Shown: positions 53,121 through 62,600 of the stretch, one piece after another
Layout of the letters: every line of letters begins with the position of its first letter
How positions within the stretch are numbered: the first letter of the stretch is position 1
Assembly (NCBI GenBank): GCA_013820875.1
Contig: JACDHS010000005.1
Span: forward strand, 1 to 64,000
From: Verrucomicrobiota bacterium
Lineage (GTDB): Bacteria > Verrucomicrobiota > Verrucomicrobiia > Limisphaerales > JACDHS01
Direction: 5' to 3'
DNA length: 64,000 nucleotides
The notes under the pieces: generated by a model
What the model was told of the DNA's origin: nothing
The model's input: the letters and a program-made list of their open reading frames with translations, nothing else
Databases searched by the model: none
Program-made: the position numbers and the translations under genes

Positions 53121-54929
53121 ATGGTGAACGTTACGGACCTTTACAATTTGTATATCAAACGGGTTTGGTTGGCGCTGTTGCTGGTGTGCGCCGCCAGTTT
53201 TGTGCTGGGCAATAGCGCACGGGCCGCCAGCTTCACCGCTACTTTAGATCGCCACAATGTAAGCGTGGGAGAAAGCGTAAACCTTTCTCTGATTTTTCAG
53301 GATGGTTCTCCTTCTACCCAACCGGATATTCCAACCATTCCCGGCATCCAGGTCGGCGGTATCACCGCTTCGCAAAATTTCCAGATCGTTAATGGGAAAT
53401 CATCCGCGCAGGTGCATTACAATTATGCGCTGATCCCGACGAAAGAAGGCGAATTTACCATTCCGGCTATTACGGTGAAAGCAGGCGGTCAAACTCTGAC
53501 CAGCCAACCGCTCAAACTGACCGTCACAAAAGCTCCCGTTGTCACCGCAAAAACAGCAGACGGCACTCCCCCGGATGCGTTCGTGCAATTAATCGTGCCG
53601 AAATCGGAAATCTATTTCGGCGAAGTTGTGCCTGCCGAGTTCCGGCTTTATTTCCAAACGATGGTGCAGGATGTCCAATTGCCGGAAGTCAGTGCGGAAG
53701 GGTTTACAATGACCCCTTTCAACCAACGCCCCGACCAGAGCCAGGTGCAATTGAATGGCATGACATATAATATGGCGATCTTCCGATTCACCATCAGCCC
53801 AGCCAAAACCGGCATGTTAAAACTCGGCCCGGCGCGTTGTCGTCTAGCGATTTTGTCCGAACCTCGCCGCGATTTTTTTGGCCAGACAGTTTTCTCCAAA
53901 TCACGCCCGGCGAATCTTGTTAGCGAGGAAGTGCCGATTCGAGTCCTGCCGCTTCCGGAACAAAACAAGCCTGCCACTTTCAGCGGGGCTATCGGCCGGT
54001 TCAATATGAAGATGGAAGCCGGTCCCACCGAATTAGCGGTCGGCGATCCTATCACGGTGCGAGTGCAGATCAGTGGACGCGGCGCGTTGGAATCCTTGAA
54101 ATTGCCTGAGCAACCTGCCTGGCGTGATTTCAAAAGCTACACTCCTTCCAGCACAGTGGAGACGCAGGATCCGCTCGGCTTGCAAGGCACGAAGAAATTT
54201 GAACTGGTGATTTCGCCGCAGAACGCAGGCATCAAAGCTCTGCCGCCGTTTGAATTCAGTTTCTTTGATCCCGAGCAGAAAGCGTATCGCACGTTAAGTT
54301 CACAGGAGGTTCCGCTGCAAGTGCGACCCTCAGCGCTTACTCCGCAACCTACTATCGTGTCCACGGGCAGTAGCCGGGCTGACGCAATTGAAGCGAAGGA
54401 AATTGTGCATATCAAACCACAACTCGGCACGATTCGAACAAGCGCACCACCCCTTGTGACGAAACCCGGCTTCTGGATCGCTCAATCACTTGCGCCTGCC
54501 CTGTGGCTGGGAGCCATGTTCTACCGTCGTAGGAAGGAAAACCTGGACAAGAACCCGAAGTTGCGACGACAAAAAGAAGTGGAACGGATCATCCAACGCG
54601 ATTTGCAAAAACTCCGTGAACATGCCGCCGCGAATAAGTCGGACGAATTCTTCGCCACCGTGTTTCATTTGTTACAGGAACAAATTGGCGAACGACTCGA
54701 TACGCCACCATCCGGGATTACCGAGGCAGTGGTGGATAGCGAATTGAAACCACGCGGGCTGAATGCTGAATCTCTCGCGCTGTTGCACAGCTTGTTCCAA
54801 ACGTGCAACCAGGCGCGTTACGCTCCCGTCCGCGGCAGCCACGAACTCGCCTCCCATATCACGAAGGTGGAACAAGCCTTGGCTGAATTGAAGAAATTGA
54901 AGAATGAACCTGTTGCTGTCTCAGTTTAA
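53121..54929 (+). CDS. batD: BatD-family exported protein
   Basis: The 602-residue protein has an N-terminal signal ('VWLALLLVCAASFVLGNSARA'), a long beta-rich periplasmic region typical of BatD ('SFTATLDRHNVSVGESVNLS', 'IPTKEGEFTIPAITVKAGGQ', 'AGIKALPPFEFSFFDPEQ'), and a membrane segment near residues 450-470 ('WIAQSLAPALWLGAMFYRR'). It ends in a cytoplasmic helical tail. BatD sits in von-Willebrand-type Bat complexes linked to stress tolerance. The ATG at 53121 is preferred over the TTG at 53106. BatE overlaps its end by 26 bases. batA/batB and moxR are not in the window. Confidence 0.87.
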   Translation: MVNVTDLYNLYIKRVWLALLLVCAASFVLGNSARAASFTATLDRHNVSVGESVNLSLIFQDGSPSTQPDIPTIPGIQVGGITASQNFQIVNGKSSAQVHYNYALIPTKEGEFTIPAITVKAGGQTLTSQPLKLTVTKAPVVTAKTADGTPPDAFVQLIVPKSEIYFGEVVPAEFRLYFQTMVQDVQLPEVSAEGFTMTPFNQRPDQSQVQLNGMTYNMAIFRFTISPAKTGMLKLGPARCRLAILSEPRRDFFGQTVFSKSRPANLVSEEVPIRVLPLPEQNKPATFSGAIGRFNMKMEAGPTELAVGDPITVRVQISGRGALESLKLPEQPAWRDFKSYTPSSTVETQDPLGLQGTKKFELVISPQNAGIKALPPFEFSFFDPEQKAYRTLSSQEVPLQVRPSALTPQPTIVSTGSSRADAIEAKEIVHIKPQLGTIRTSAPPLVTKPGFWIAQSLAPALWLGAMFYRRRKENLDKNPKLRRQKEVERIIQRDLQKLREHAAANKSDEFFATVFHLLQEQIGERLDTPPSGITEAVVDSELKPRGLNAESLALLHSLFQTCNQARYAPVRGSHELASHITKVEQALAELKKLKNEPVAVSV

Positions 54930-55749
54930 TTTCTGGTCGCGATCTGCTTTATCTCAGAACACGTTAGAAGGTCCAACGTTTTCACCCTCACCTGTGTCCT
55001 CTCCCTCAAGGGAGAGGAAAACGCATATTCGCCTCATCACCCTGCTCTTCCTCAGCACCTTGTTAACCACTTCCATCCAGGCAAACCCCGCTAACTTTAT
55101 CGCCGCCAACGATCTCTACGAACAACAGAACTTTTCCGAAGCCGCTTCTGCTTACAAGAGTTTGGTGGAATCCGGCACCGTGACGCCGAATATCTTCTTC
55201 AATCTCGGCAATGCTCATTTTAAAAGTGGTGAATTCGGCAAAGCCATCGCCGCCTATCGCGCCGCACAAAACCTCACCCCCCGCGATCCGGATATTCGTG
55301 CAAATCTCCGCTTCGCACGTGACAAAGCACAAAACGCCGGGGCCAGCGCAGCACAGGAAAGTTGGCTGAATCGTCTCACCGCGAATGAATGGATTCTTCT
55401 TGCGAGTGTTCCGTTCTGGCTCTGTTTTATCCTGCTCGCGTTCGCACAAATCAGGCGCGACTGGCAAAAGATTGTCCGCAGCTACGCGACGATTCTTGGA
55501 GGTCTGGCGCTGGTGTTTGGCATCTGTGCCGCTGTCGCCGCGCAACATGATGCACATCAAGCGGCAGTCGTTACTTCCGTGGAAGCCGTTGTTCGGCACG
55601 GGCCGTTTGCCGAATCACAGACTGCTTTCACCTTGCGTGACGGCGCGGAATTAACCGTACTGGACCAACGCGAAAACTGGATCCAGGTCTCGGCAGGACC
55701 GAATCGAATCGGCTGGGTTCGCGCCGCTCAGGTTACAGTAATCAATTGA
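54904..55749 (+). CDS. batE: BatE-like TPR and SH3-domain protein
   Basis: The 281-residue product carries a signal/anchor ('LITLLFLSTLLTTSIQA', about 44-60), tetratricopeptide repeats (about 63-130, 'AANDLYEQQNFSEAASAYKS' and 'NIFFNLGNAHFKSGEFGKAI'), two membrane segments (about 155-215) and a C-terminal bacterial SH3 domain (about 220-281, 'WIQVSAGPNRIGWVRAAQ'). It fits BatE of the Bat system. The first 43 residues are unusual: they include 'TFSPSPVSSPSRERK', which is encoded by a palindromic repeat. The start overlaps the end of batD by 26 bases in another frame. Confidence 0.85.
   Translation: MNLLLSQFNFWSRSALSQNTLEGPTFSPSPVSSPSRERKTHIRLITLLFLSTLLTTSIQANPANFIAANDLYEQQNFSEAASAYKSLVESGTVTPNIFFNLGNAHFKSGEFGKAIAAYRAAQNLTPRDPDIRANLRFARDKAQNAGASAAQESWLNRLTANEWILLASVPFWLCFILLAFAQIRRDWQKIVRSYATILGGLALVFGICAAVAAQHDAHQAAVVTSVEAVVRHGPFAESQTAFTLRDGAELTVLDQRENWIQVSAGPNRIGWVRAAQVTVIN
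54981..55020. repeat. Palindromic element, family B, copy 2, inside the batE coding start
   Basis: CCTCTCCC (54999-55006) pairs with GGGAGAGG (55011-55018) around TCAA. It is preceded by ttttcaccctcacctgtg, which resembles the partner at 40003-40044. It encodes residues of the batE N-terminus, so an element of this family seems to lie within the frame. Confidence 0.6.
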
Positions 55750-55811
55750 TTCGATTCCTCATTTCGAATTTTCCCCTCGTCAGACTTCGTTTTTCTCACA
55801 CAATCGGTGCA

Positions 55812-57887
55812 ATGATTTCACGATCAATTGCACTGCTGCTTCTTTTTCTGACGAATGCAGTTTTTGCCCAGGAACTGAAACCAATCTTCGACGGCAAAAC
55901 ATTCAAAGGATGGGAACAGCGCGGTGAAGCCATTTGGGAAATAGATGATCGCGTCATCACCGGTCGCACTGGCAAAGGCGGTCACGGCTGGCTTTGCACC
56001 GATCGCACCTACGGCGACTTCATCCTCGAACTGGAAGTCAAAATCGAGAGCGGCAACGCCGGCGTACAGATTCGCAGTCATTTCGAAGAGGGCGACAAAA
56101 TGGTCGGCTACCAGGTCGAAGTGGATCCTTCCGCGCGCGCCTGGTCCGGCGGACTTTACGAACAAGGACGACGTGGCTGGCTGCAAAACCTGACAAACAA
56201 TCCCGCTGCTCGCGCCGCGTTTAAAGCGAATGACTGGAACCGTTACCGGATCGAATGCCGCGGCGATTCCTTCCGCACCTGGATCAATGATGTTCCAGCA
56301 ACAGATTACCGCGATTCACTCGACGTCGAAGGAATCATCGCCCTCCAGGTTCATTCGGGAAAAAACCACAAGGTGCAGTTCCGAAACATTCGCATCGCTG
56401 ATCTTGGCAAAAGAAAATGGGAACCGCTCTGGGACGGAGCAACGTTCAATGGCTGGGAAAAAATCGGCGCAGGGGATTGGACGATCAAGGATGGAATGCT
56501 CATCGGAACGCATGCTCAAAACGTTAAACCCTTCGGGCATCTTATTTCAGAAAAGCGGTTCAACGATTTTACCGTGCGTTTGAAATACAAAGCGCTCGCG
56601 GGTAACAGCGGTGTTTATTTCCGCACCGATAAAGGCGGCGGCTCGGGAGTGGTCGGATTCCAGGCGGAAGTGGATGCCACAAAAGATGCGGGCGGCCTCT
56701 ACGAAACAGGCGGACGCGCCTGGGTAGTTCAACCAGATCCAAAGAACCTTCACAAATATTTCAAAACGAACGATTGGAACTCCATGACTGTCTCGGCTCA
56801 TGGCAGTCGCATTGCCGTCGATGTGAATGGATTTCGCACCGCGGAAGTGATCAATGATCCTAGCCGTCGTGAAGGTCATTTTGCATTTCAACTCCACGGC
56901 AGCCAGGATCTGGAGGTTTACTTCAAAGACATCGAAATCCTGAGCGCACCGGACCAAAAACCTTCTGCTAAAAAGATAAAACCCTCGGTGCAGATCACGG
57001 AACAACCAGAGAAATTGCGCGTCGAACTCGATGGTGTCCTATTCACCGAATATCACTTTGGCAGCGTTCCCCGCCCTGTTCTCTATCCGGTCTTCGGTCC
57101 TGGCCAGGTTTCAATGACGCGCGACTGGCCGATGCGCGAATCCACCGGCGAAGAGCGCGATCATCCGCATCATCGTGGATTATGGTTTACGCATGGGAAC
57201 GTGAACGGTGTTGATTTCTGGAGTGAACAAAAGCAGTTCGGAAAGATCGTGCATGATAAGTTTACGAAAATTTCCTCAGGCAAAGAAGGTGTCATTCAAT
57301 CTGAGAACAAATGGATCAGCGCGGATGGAAAACTAATCTGTCGCGACAAACGGACATTGCGGATTCATGGAACCGGCAATCCGCGGATTCTCGATTTCGA
57401 CGTCACCATGGTTGCTTCTGAAGGCGACCTCGTAATCGGCGACACCAAGGAAGGATCGATGGCGATTCGCGTGAATGAATCCATGCGGGTGAAACCGAAT
57501 TCCTTCAATCAAGGCAAACTCGCCGGGCGCCTTGTTCAGGATACAGAAGTGACCGGCGCTGATACCTGGGGAAAGCGCGCCGCCTGGACGGATTACTCTG
57601 GACCAGTGATGGGACAGACGGTCGGCATTGCCATTTTCGATCATCCGAAGAATCCGAGACATCCAACGTGGTGGCATGTGCGCGATTACGGGTTGTTCGC
57701 CGCCAATCCTTTCGGCGTGCATGACTTCGAGAAGAAATCGAAAGGTGAAGGTGATTTTAAGATTCCCGCCGGCAAAAGTGCGACGTTCCGTTACCGCTTT
57801 ATTTTCCATGAAGGCGATGAGAAACAGGCAAATGTCACTGAACTCTATCAAAGCTATTCCAAAGAAAAACTTAGTGCCGCTAAATAA
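55812..57887 (+). CDS. Secreted DUF1080-DUF1080-PmoA-like protein
   Basis: The 691-residue product has a signal peptide ('IALLLLFLTNAVFA') and three domains. Two DUF1080 (3-keto-disaccharide hydrolase-like) domains come first, at about 25-200 ('PIFDGKTFKGWEQRG', 'LELEVKIESGNAGVQIRSHF') and about 207-380 ('PLWDGATFNGWEKIGAGDWT', 'LAGNSGVYFRTDKGGGSG'). A PmoA-like domain (DUF6807) follows at about 400-690, with 'DHPHHRGLWFTHGNVNGVDF'. DUF1080 enzymes act on 3-keto-glucosides and related sugars, so the protein probably works on carbohydrate in the periplasm. Two DUF1080 copies fused to PmoA is an uncommon arrangement. The open frame starts at 55746, but the ATG at 55812 gives the signal peptide. 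The oxidoreductase gene that follows 33 bases later is a likely partner. Confidence 0.88.
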   Translation: MISRSIALLLLFLTNAVFAQELKPIFDGKTFKGWEQRGEAIWEIDDRVITGRTGKGGHGWLCTDRTYGDFILELEVKIESGNAGVQIRSHFEEGDKMVGYQVEVDPSARAWSGGLYEQGRRGWLQNLTNNPAARAAFKANDWNRYRIECRGDSFRTWINDVPATDYRDSLDVEGIIALQVHSGKNHKVQFRNIRIADLGKRKWEPLWDGATFNGWEKIGAGDWTIKDGMLIGTHAQNVKPFGHLISEKRFNDFTVRLKYKALAGNSGVYFRTDKGGGSGVVGFQAEVDATKDAGGLYETGGRAWVVQPDPKNLHKYFKTNDWNSMTVSAHGSRIAVDVNGFRTAEVINDPSRREGHFAFQLHGSQDLEVYFKDIEILSAPDQKPSAKKIKPSVQITEQPEKLRVELDGVLFTEYHFGSVPRPVLYPVFGPGQVSMTRDWPMRESTGEERDHPHHRGLWFTHGNVNGVDFWSEQKQFGKIVHDKFTKISSGKEGVIQSENKWISADGKLICRDKRTLRIHGTGNPRILDFDVTMVASEGDLVIGDTKEGSMAIRVNESMRVKPNSFNQGKLAGRLVQDTEVTGADTWGKRAAWTDYSGPVMGQTVGIAIFDHPKNPRHPTWWHVRDYGLFAANPFGVHDFEKKSKGEGDFKIPAGKSATFRYRFIFHEGDEKQANVTELYQSYSKEKLSAAK

Positions 57888-57920
57888 ACCATCCGCAACT
57901 CACGTCAGATTTTAAACACC

Positions 57921-59363
57921 ATGAAACTCACTCGTAGAAATTTCCTCAAAGCCTCGGCCTTTACCGCTGCTGCCTTCAGCCTCCCTGCCCGTTCCTGGGC
58001 AAACGTGGTCGGGTCAAACGAAGCCATTCGTGTCGCGGTGGTTGGATTTAACAGTCGAGGAATGGACGCGCTCGGCAATTTTACAAAAAAGGAAATCGGC
58101 ACACGTGTCGTTGCAATCTGCGATGTCGATTCCAATGTTCTCAATCGCGAAGTGGACAAGTTCAAGAAGCGCGGGGAAACAGTCGCGCCTTATGTTGATT
58201 TCCGGAAATTATTGGAAAGCAAAGAAATCGATGCCGTCGCAATCGCCACGCCGAACCATTGGCACGCGCTGGGCGCCATCTGGGGGGTGCAGGCCGGAAA
58301 AGATGTTTACGTTGAAAAACCCGTTTCCCACAACGTATGGGAAGGTCGCAAGATCGTCGAAGCAGCCCGTAAATATAACCGCATCGTCCAAACCGGAACC
58401 CAGGCCCGATCCAGCTTTGCCATTCGCGAAGCCGTCGAATGGGTGCGCCAGGGCAATCTCGGCAAACTCCTGGTCGCACGCGGCACCTGTTATAAACGCC
58501 GGGAAAGCATCGGCAAAGTAACCTCGCCCCAACCGATCCCTGACAACATTGATTACAACCTCTGGTGTGGCCCGGCGCAGATGAAGCCGCTCATGCGCTC
58601 CAAACTGCACTACGATTGGCATTGGGACTTCGAAACCGGCAACGGCGATCTCGGCAACCAGGGCATTCATCAGATGGATATCGCCCGCTGGTTCCTCGGC
58701 GAAAACGCACTTTCACCCCGCGTGTTCAGCATCGGTGGACGTTTGAGTTACGACGACGATGGCAACACGCCAAATACCCAAATCGTTTTTCACGATTACA
58801 AAGCCGCGCCACTTATCTTTGAAGTTCGCGGTCTTCCAGAGAAGAGCGGCGCAAAAGACATGGATAAATTTATGGAGTCACGCGTGGGCGTGTTGATTCA
58901 TTGCGAAGGAGGCCATGTGCTCGTGCCGAATTACTCCAGCGCCATCGTCTATGATAAGGAAGGCAAAGAGATCAAACGTTTTCAGGGCGCCGAAAATCAC
59001 TATGCGAATTTCGTCAAAGCGGTGCTAAGCCGCAAAAGCAGTGATTTGAATGCGGACATCCTGGAAGGCCACCTTTCCAGCGCGCTCTGTCACACCGCGA
59101 ACATCTCGTACCGGCTCGGCAAGGAAGCACCGGTCGGAAAAATCAAAGAGAAGATCAAAGGCAACAAGGAAGCTTCAGAAACACTCGGACGCATGTTGGA
59201 ACATCTGCAACTCAATGATGTGGATGTGAACAAGACCCCGCTGACCATGGGAGAGTTTTTGAAAATGGATCCACGCGCGGAGAAATTCATCGGCAACCGC
59301 AAAGCCAATCAATTGCTCACCAGAAAATACCGCGCTCCCTTTGTGGTGCCGGACCGCGTTTGA
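57921..59363 (+). CDS. Tat-exported Gfo/Idh/MocA oxidoreductase
   Basis: The 480-residue protein begins with a twin-arginine signal ('LTRRNFLKASAFTAAAFSLP'). A Rossmann fold follows, with 'IRVAVVGFNSRGMDALGNF' (about 36-54) and 'VAIATPNHWHALGAIWGVQA' (about 109-128), then the conserved 'DVYVEKPVSHNVWEGRKI' (about 130-147) whose Lys is the catalytic candidate. 'GNQGIHQMDIARWFLGE' (about 249-265) is typical of the secreted members. The C-terminal domain is family-like. It probably oxidises a sugar or cyclitol. It follows the DUF1080 gene on the same strand, a frequent association in Verrucomicrobia and Planctomycetes. Confidence 0.93.
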   Translation: MKLTRRNFLKASAFTAAAFSLPARSWANVVGSNEAIRVAVVGFNSRGMDALGNFTKKEIGTRVVAICDVDSNVLNREVDKFKKRGETVAPYVDFRKLLESKEIDAVAIATPNHWHALGAIWGVQAGKDVYVEKPVSHNVWEGRKIVEAARKYNRIVQTGTQARSSFAIREAVEWVRQGNLGKLLVARGTCYKRRESIGKVTSPQPIPDNIDYNLWCGPAQMKPLMRSKLHYDWHWDFETGNGDLGNQGIHQMDIARWFLGENALSPRVFSIGGRLSYDDDGNTPNTQIVFHDYKAAPLIFEVRGLPEKSGAKDMDKFMESRVGVLIHCEGGHVLVPNYSSAIVYDKEGKEIKRFQGAENHYANFVKAVLSRKSSDLNADILEGHLSSALCHTANISYRLGKEAPVGKIKEKIKGNKEASETLGRMLEHLQLNDVDVNKTPLTMGEFLKMDPRAEKFIGNRKANQLLTRKYRAPFVVPDRV

Positions 59364-59412
59364 CCATTCTTTTAACGTGACTTTGCAGCGCCAATCCTAA
59401 TGGTATGCCGCC

Positions 59413-60327
59413 GTGCTCGCGGCACTCATTACAACTCTTCTCTGGTCGGCTTCGGTCACGTTTGGCCATCGTTCCGCGAAGATTCTTGGCGGCACAGAAG
59501 CAAATTTCTGGCGTCTTGCGATCGCCACGATGTTGCTTGCCATCTGGGCGCATACCATTGGCCAGGGATTGTCTGGCGCGAGTTTCCTTCTCTTCTTTCT
59601 TAGCGGCGTGATTGGTATCGGCATGGGCGATGTCGCTTTGTTCCAGGCATTGCCACGACTCGGCTCGCGCCTTTCCATTTTGTTGGTGCAATGTTTGTCC
59701 GCTCCCTTCGCCGCGCTGACTGAGTATCTTTGGCTTGGGACAAAGTTGACCCTGTTCCAAATGATCTGCGGCGGAGTCATTTTGACCGGTGTCAGCATCG
59801 CGCTCAGTCCGGGTAAGCATCTGAATCTCACCCGACGACAACTAACCGTCGGCGTCATCTTCGGGACGATCGCCGCCTTGGGGAATGCCATCGGCGCGGT
59901 GCTCAGTCGGAAAGGATTTGCCGTGGCCGAAGCAGCCGGCCAGGATATGGATGGCGCAACCACCGCCTACCAGCGACTAATTGGCGGCCTGTTGTTCGGC
60001 GGAATCTGTTTGCTCGTGGTGAAACGCAACCAGTTCAATATCCATAAATTACTTCCCCCGGCGGAGAAATGGAAAATCGCATGGAAATGGGTTTTACTAA
60101 ACGCCATTGCCGGACAAACCCTCGGCGTCAGCTTTTATCAACTCGCATTGAAAACCGCGCCCACCGGCATCGTTCTTGCCATTACCGCGCTGACGCCGTT
60201 GATGGTCATTCCATTTGCCAGTTACTTTGAAAAGGAGAAGCCGCAACCGAAATCCATTTTCGGCGGTGTCCTGGCAGTTTTTGGAGTGCTCGGATTAATC
60301 TATTCCAAATACGTTTTTGAAAAATGA
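59413..60327 (+). CDS. EamA-family (DMT) transporter
   Basis: The 304-residue membrane protein has about ten hydrophobic segments in two similar halves, the layout of EamA transporters. 'MGDVALFQALPRLGSRLSIL' in the first half and 'QTLGVSFYQLALKTAPTGIV' in the second are typical. The substrate is unknown. The start is GTG at 59413, because an in-frame TAA lies 15 bases upstream and no ATG is available. Its stop overlaps the start of the methyltransferase gene by 4 bases (ATGA), so they are translationally coupled. Confidence 0.88.
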   Translation: MLAALITTLLWSASVTFGHRSAKILGGTEANFWRLAIATMLLAIWAHTIGQGLSGASFLLFFLSGVIGIGMGDVALFQALPRLGSRLSILLVQCLSAPFAALTEYLWLGTKLTLFQMICGGVILTGVSIALSPGKHLNLTRRQLTVGVIFGTIAALGNAIGAVLSRKGFAVAEAAGQDMDGATTAYQRLIGGLLFGGICLLVVKRNQFNIHKLLPPAEKWKIAWKWVLLNAIAGQTLGVSFYQLALKTAPTGIVLAITALTPLMVIPFASYFEKEKPQPKSIFGGVLAVFGVLGLIYSKYVFEK

Positions 60328-61016
60328 AACCCGGTCTTGAACTCGATAAAGTGGTCTTGCTTGGACGCACCCTCGAAGAATACACCCGCTATTTCGGCCT
60401 TACTGAAGACGATCTGCGCGGGAAGAAGGTTTTGGATGTCGCCAGCGGCGTCAGTTCCTTCACCGCAGAAGCGCGTGAGCGCGGCTACGATGTCACTGCC
60501 TTCGATTTGATCTACCAGTTTCCGCTCGAAGAGATTCAGGCCAAATGCGAACCCGACCTCGATTACGTGACGAAGGAAATCGGCAAAGTAAAAGCCTACA
60601 AATGGGAGTTCTACAAAAGTCCCGAAGGAATGCGCGTTTACCGTGAGCGCGCCTACAAACGTTTCCTGGAGGATTACCGGCAGCACCGAGGCACGGGCTA
60701 CATTTTTGGCAAATTGCCGCAGACACCATTTTCAGAGGGCCAATTCGATCTCACGCTTGTCTCTTACCTGCTGTTCGTTTACGACGATCACCTTGATTAC
60801 GCCTTCCACAAAGAATCAATACTTGAACTGCTCCGCATCACCCGCGGCGAACTACGCCTCTATCCATTGGTAAACTTCCGCGCCGAACCCTCCAAACATT
60901 TCGAAAAGATTAAAACCGATCCTGATTTCGCCCCCTTCACGTTCGAAGAGTTCACAACCGATTTCGAATTTCTCACCAACTCAAATCGTTACCTCAAGAT
61001 TCGCCGCCGCGCCTGA
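60324..61016 (+). CDS. Class I SAM-dependent methyltransferase
   Basis: The 230-residue protein has the SAM-binding motif 'KKVLDVASGVSSFTAEARER' (about 34-53), followed by 'GYDVTAFDLIY', whose Asp lies at the end of strand 2. 'FDLTLVSYLLFVYDDHLDYA' is motif IV/V. It resembles small methyltransferases that are often the last gene of short operons; the target is unknown. It is coupled to the EamA transporter upstream (ATGA) and ends 85 bases before the WYL regulator. Confidence 0.85.
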   Translation: MKPGLELDKVVLLGRTLEEYTRYFGLTEDDLRGKKVLDVASGVSSFTAEARERGYDVTAFDLIYQFPLEEIQAKCEPDLDYVTKEIGKVKAYKWEFYKSPEGMRVYRERAYKRFLEDYRQHRGTGYIFGKLPQTPFSEGQFDLTLVSYLLFVYDDHLDYAFHKESILELLRITRGELRLYPLVNFRAEPSKHFEKIKTDPDFAPFTFEEFTTDFEFLTNSNRYLKIRRRA

Positions 61017-61100
61017 GGATCACTCCCCCACTCGACAATTCCGCGCTACCACACAAAAAGCGCTTCCCAGTTGCCCACTCTTCCTGCATAAACGGCCCGC

Positions 61101-62201
61101 ATGAAATCTGGAAACGGCAAACAACGGCGGGCACAAACCAAAAAAACAGCCAACAAAAAATCAAAAACTCCAAAACCATCGCCCAATCCCAAGGGACGCG
61201 ATGGGGACGACGAAGCACCGCGCACCGAACGGCGGCAAAAGCTTCACCTGATGATCCGATCTGGAATGTATCCCAACAAGAGAAGCGCCGCTCGCGACTT
61301 GGAAGTGGATCAGTCGACGATTCGGAAGGATCTGCGTCACCTGGAGCGCGTCGGCATGCCGCTGGCGTTCGATAAGGTCAGGAACGGATTCTATTACACG
61401 CATGAAGTGCCGGAATTCCCCACGCTCCAACTCACCGCCAAAGAATACGGAGCATTGACCGCCACTGCCCAACTTGCCGCTCAACAACTTCCCGGAACCG
61501 AACTGAAGCGTGGATTGAAGAGTATCCATCGCAAAATGCAACGTGGACTCGACGCAGGCCTGCGCATGAAGCCCAGTGAGATTCGCAAATATCTTTCCAT
61601 CCATTACACCGCCGAATCGCTCATTGATCAGGTCATGATGGATACTCTTTACCGCGTCATCATTCAGCACAAACAGATCAGGCTGTGGTATCGCAAACCA
61701 AGCGACAAAGAATTCAAACTGCGCCTTTTCGATCCCCTGCACCTCTTCAACATGAACGGCGAATGGTTCCTCGCGGCCTACGATTACAATAGCAAAGAAA
61801 TTCGCCGCTTCGCTCCCATCCGCATGCGTGACATCGAGGAAACGGGTAAGGTTTTCGACCGCCCCGATTTCGATATAGATAAATATCTTGATAAGAGTTT
61901 CGGCATGCATTCCGCCGAAGGCATTTACGACATCGTCCTCCGCACCAACGCCAGCGCGGCCGATTTCATTCGTGAAAAGAAGTGGCGCGGCGAAACGAAG
62001 AAGGTTGAACTCCCCTGCGGCGGCATCGAACTCCATCTTACCCTATCGAGTCTCGCCGAGATCGAACGTTTCGCCATTTCATACAAGGGCAACACCGTCG
62101 TCCTTGCCCCGCGCGAATTTCAGGAACGAGCGCTCGCGGCAGGGCAAAATTTTGTTTGTGAGCAGATGAAGGTGATGGGGGGAATTGCAGGCAATGCGTG
62201 A
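61101..62201 (+). CDS. WYL-domain transcriptional regulator
   Basis: The 366-residue protein has a Lys-rich N-terminus (about 1-35), an HTH-type domain at about 45-100 ('LHLMIRSGMYPNKRSAARDL', then 'DQSTIRKDLRHLERVG') and a WYL domain at about 190-265 ('QIRLWYRKPSDKEFKLRLFD', 'WFLAAYDYNSKEIRRFAPIR'), followed by a C-terminal extension ('LTLSSLAEIERFAISYKGNT'). WYL proteins commonly sense nucleic acid or nucleotide signals. It is transcribed with the EamA/methyltransferase pair or alone. A repeat element follows the stop. Confidence 0.92.
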   Translation: MKSGNGKQRRAQTKKTANKKSKTPKPSPNPKGRDGDDEAPRTERRQKLHLMIRSGMYPNKRSAARDLEVDQSTIRKDLRHLERVGMPLAFDKVRNGFYYTHEVPEFPTLQLTAKEYGALTATAQLAAQQLPGTELKRGLKSIHRKMQRGLDAGLRMKPSEIRKYLSIHYTAESLIDQVMMDTLYRVIIQHKQIRLWYRKPSDKEFKLRLFDPLHLFNMNGEWFLAAYDYNSKEIRRFAPIRMRDIEETGKVFDRPDFDIDKYLDKSFGMHSAEGIYDIVLRTNASAADFIREKKWRGETKKVELPCGGIELHLTLSSLAEIERFAISYKGNTVVLAPREFQERALAAGQNFVCEQMKVMGGIAGNA

Positions 62202-62229
62202 AGCACGGGGATTGGAAAGCCGATTCCCC

Positions 62230-62510
62230 GAATCCCAAAGGGATTCCGTAACGAAGCCCAGGGTTGCGAGGCACGAGCTACCCTGGGTAAAACGTCCGTA
62301 GATCAACAACCCCGAAGCGGGTTGCGTAAATCGTTTCGGAAATATCAATAACACCTACGCCACAATCGGCGCGCTTTTGAGGATGAAAAGTATGTTGGGA
62401 TTGATTTACGCAACCCCGTTGGGGTTGTTGATGTTTTTTGACGTTACCCAGGGTAGCTCCGATCCGATCGGAGCAACCCTGGGCTTTGTTACGGAATCCC
62501 TTTGGGATTC
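62230..62510. repeat. Large inverted-repeat element, family C, intact copy
   Basis: The left arm (62230-62332) and right arm (62403-62510) are reverse complements over about 100 bases. They start with gaatcccaaagggattccgt and end with tttgggattc, and in between share agcccagggttgc, gagctaccctgggta, atcaacaacccc and gttgcgtaaatc. A spacer of about 70 bases lies between. Each arm also folds on itself (aaccccgttggggtt). A single, diverged arm recurs at 63004-63104. Confidence 0.85.
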
Positions 62511-62600
62511 ATTTGCGGGAACCTCTTGAGCTTGTGAGCCAAGGAACAAATTTTGCAATGAAATGACCAGCATCCTCAGCCAATACTTAAAGTGATCCAC

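Noticed and set aside
52922..53215. A 97-codon frame between UGPase and batD
   Set aside because: It overlaps both genes and its translation has no domain. The batD start at 53121 with its signal peptide explains the region better.
61161..62036. A 291-codon minus-strand frame
   Set aside because: It is antisense to the WYL regulator, whose HTH and WYL motifs are clear.
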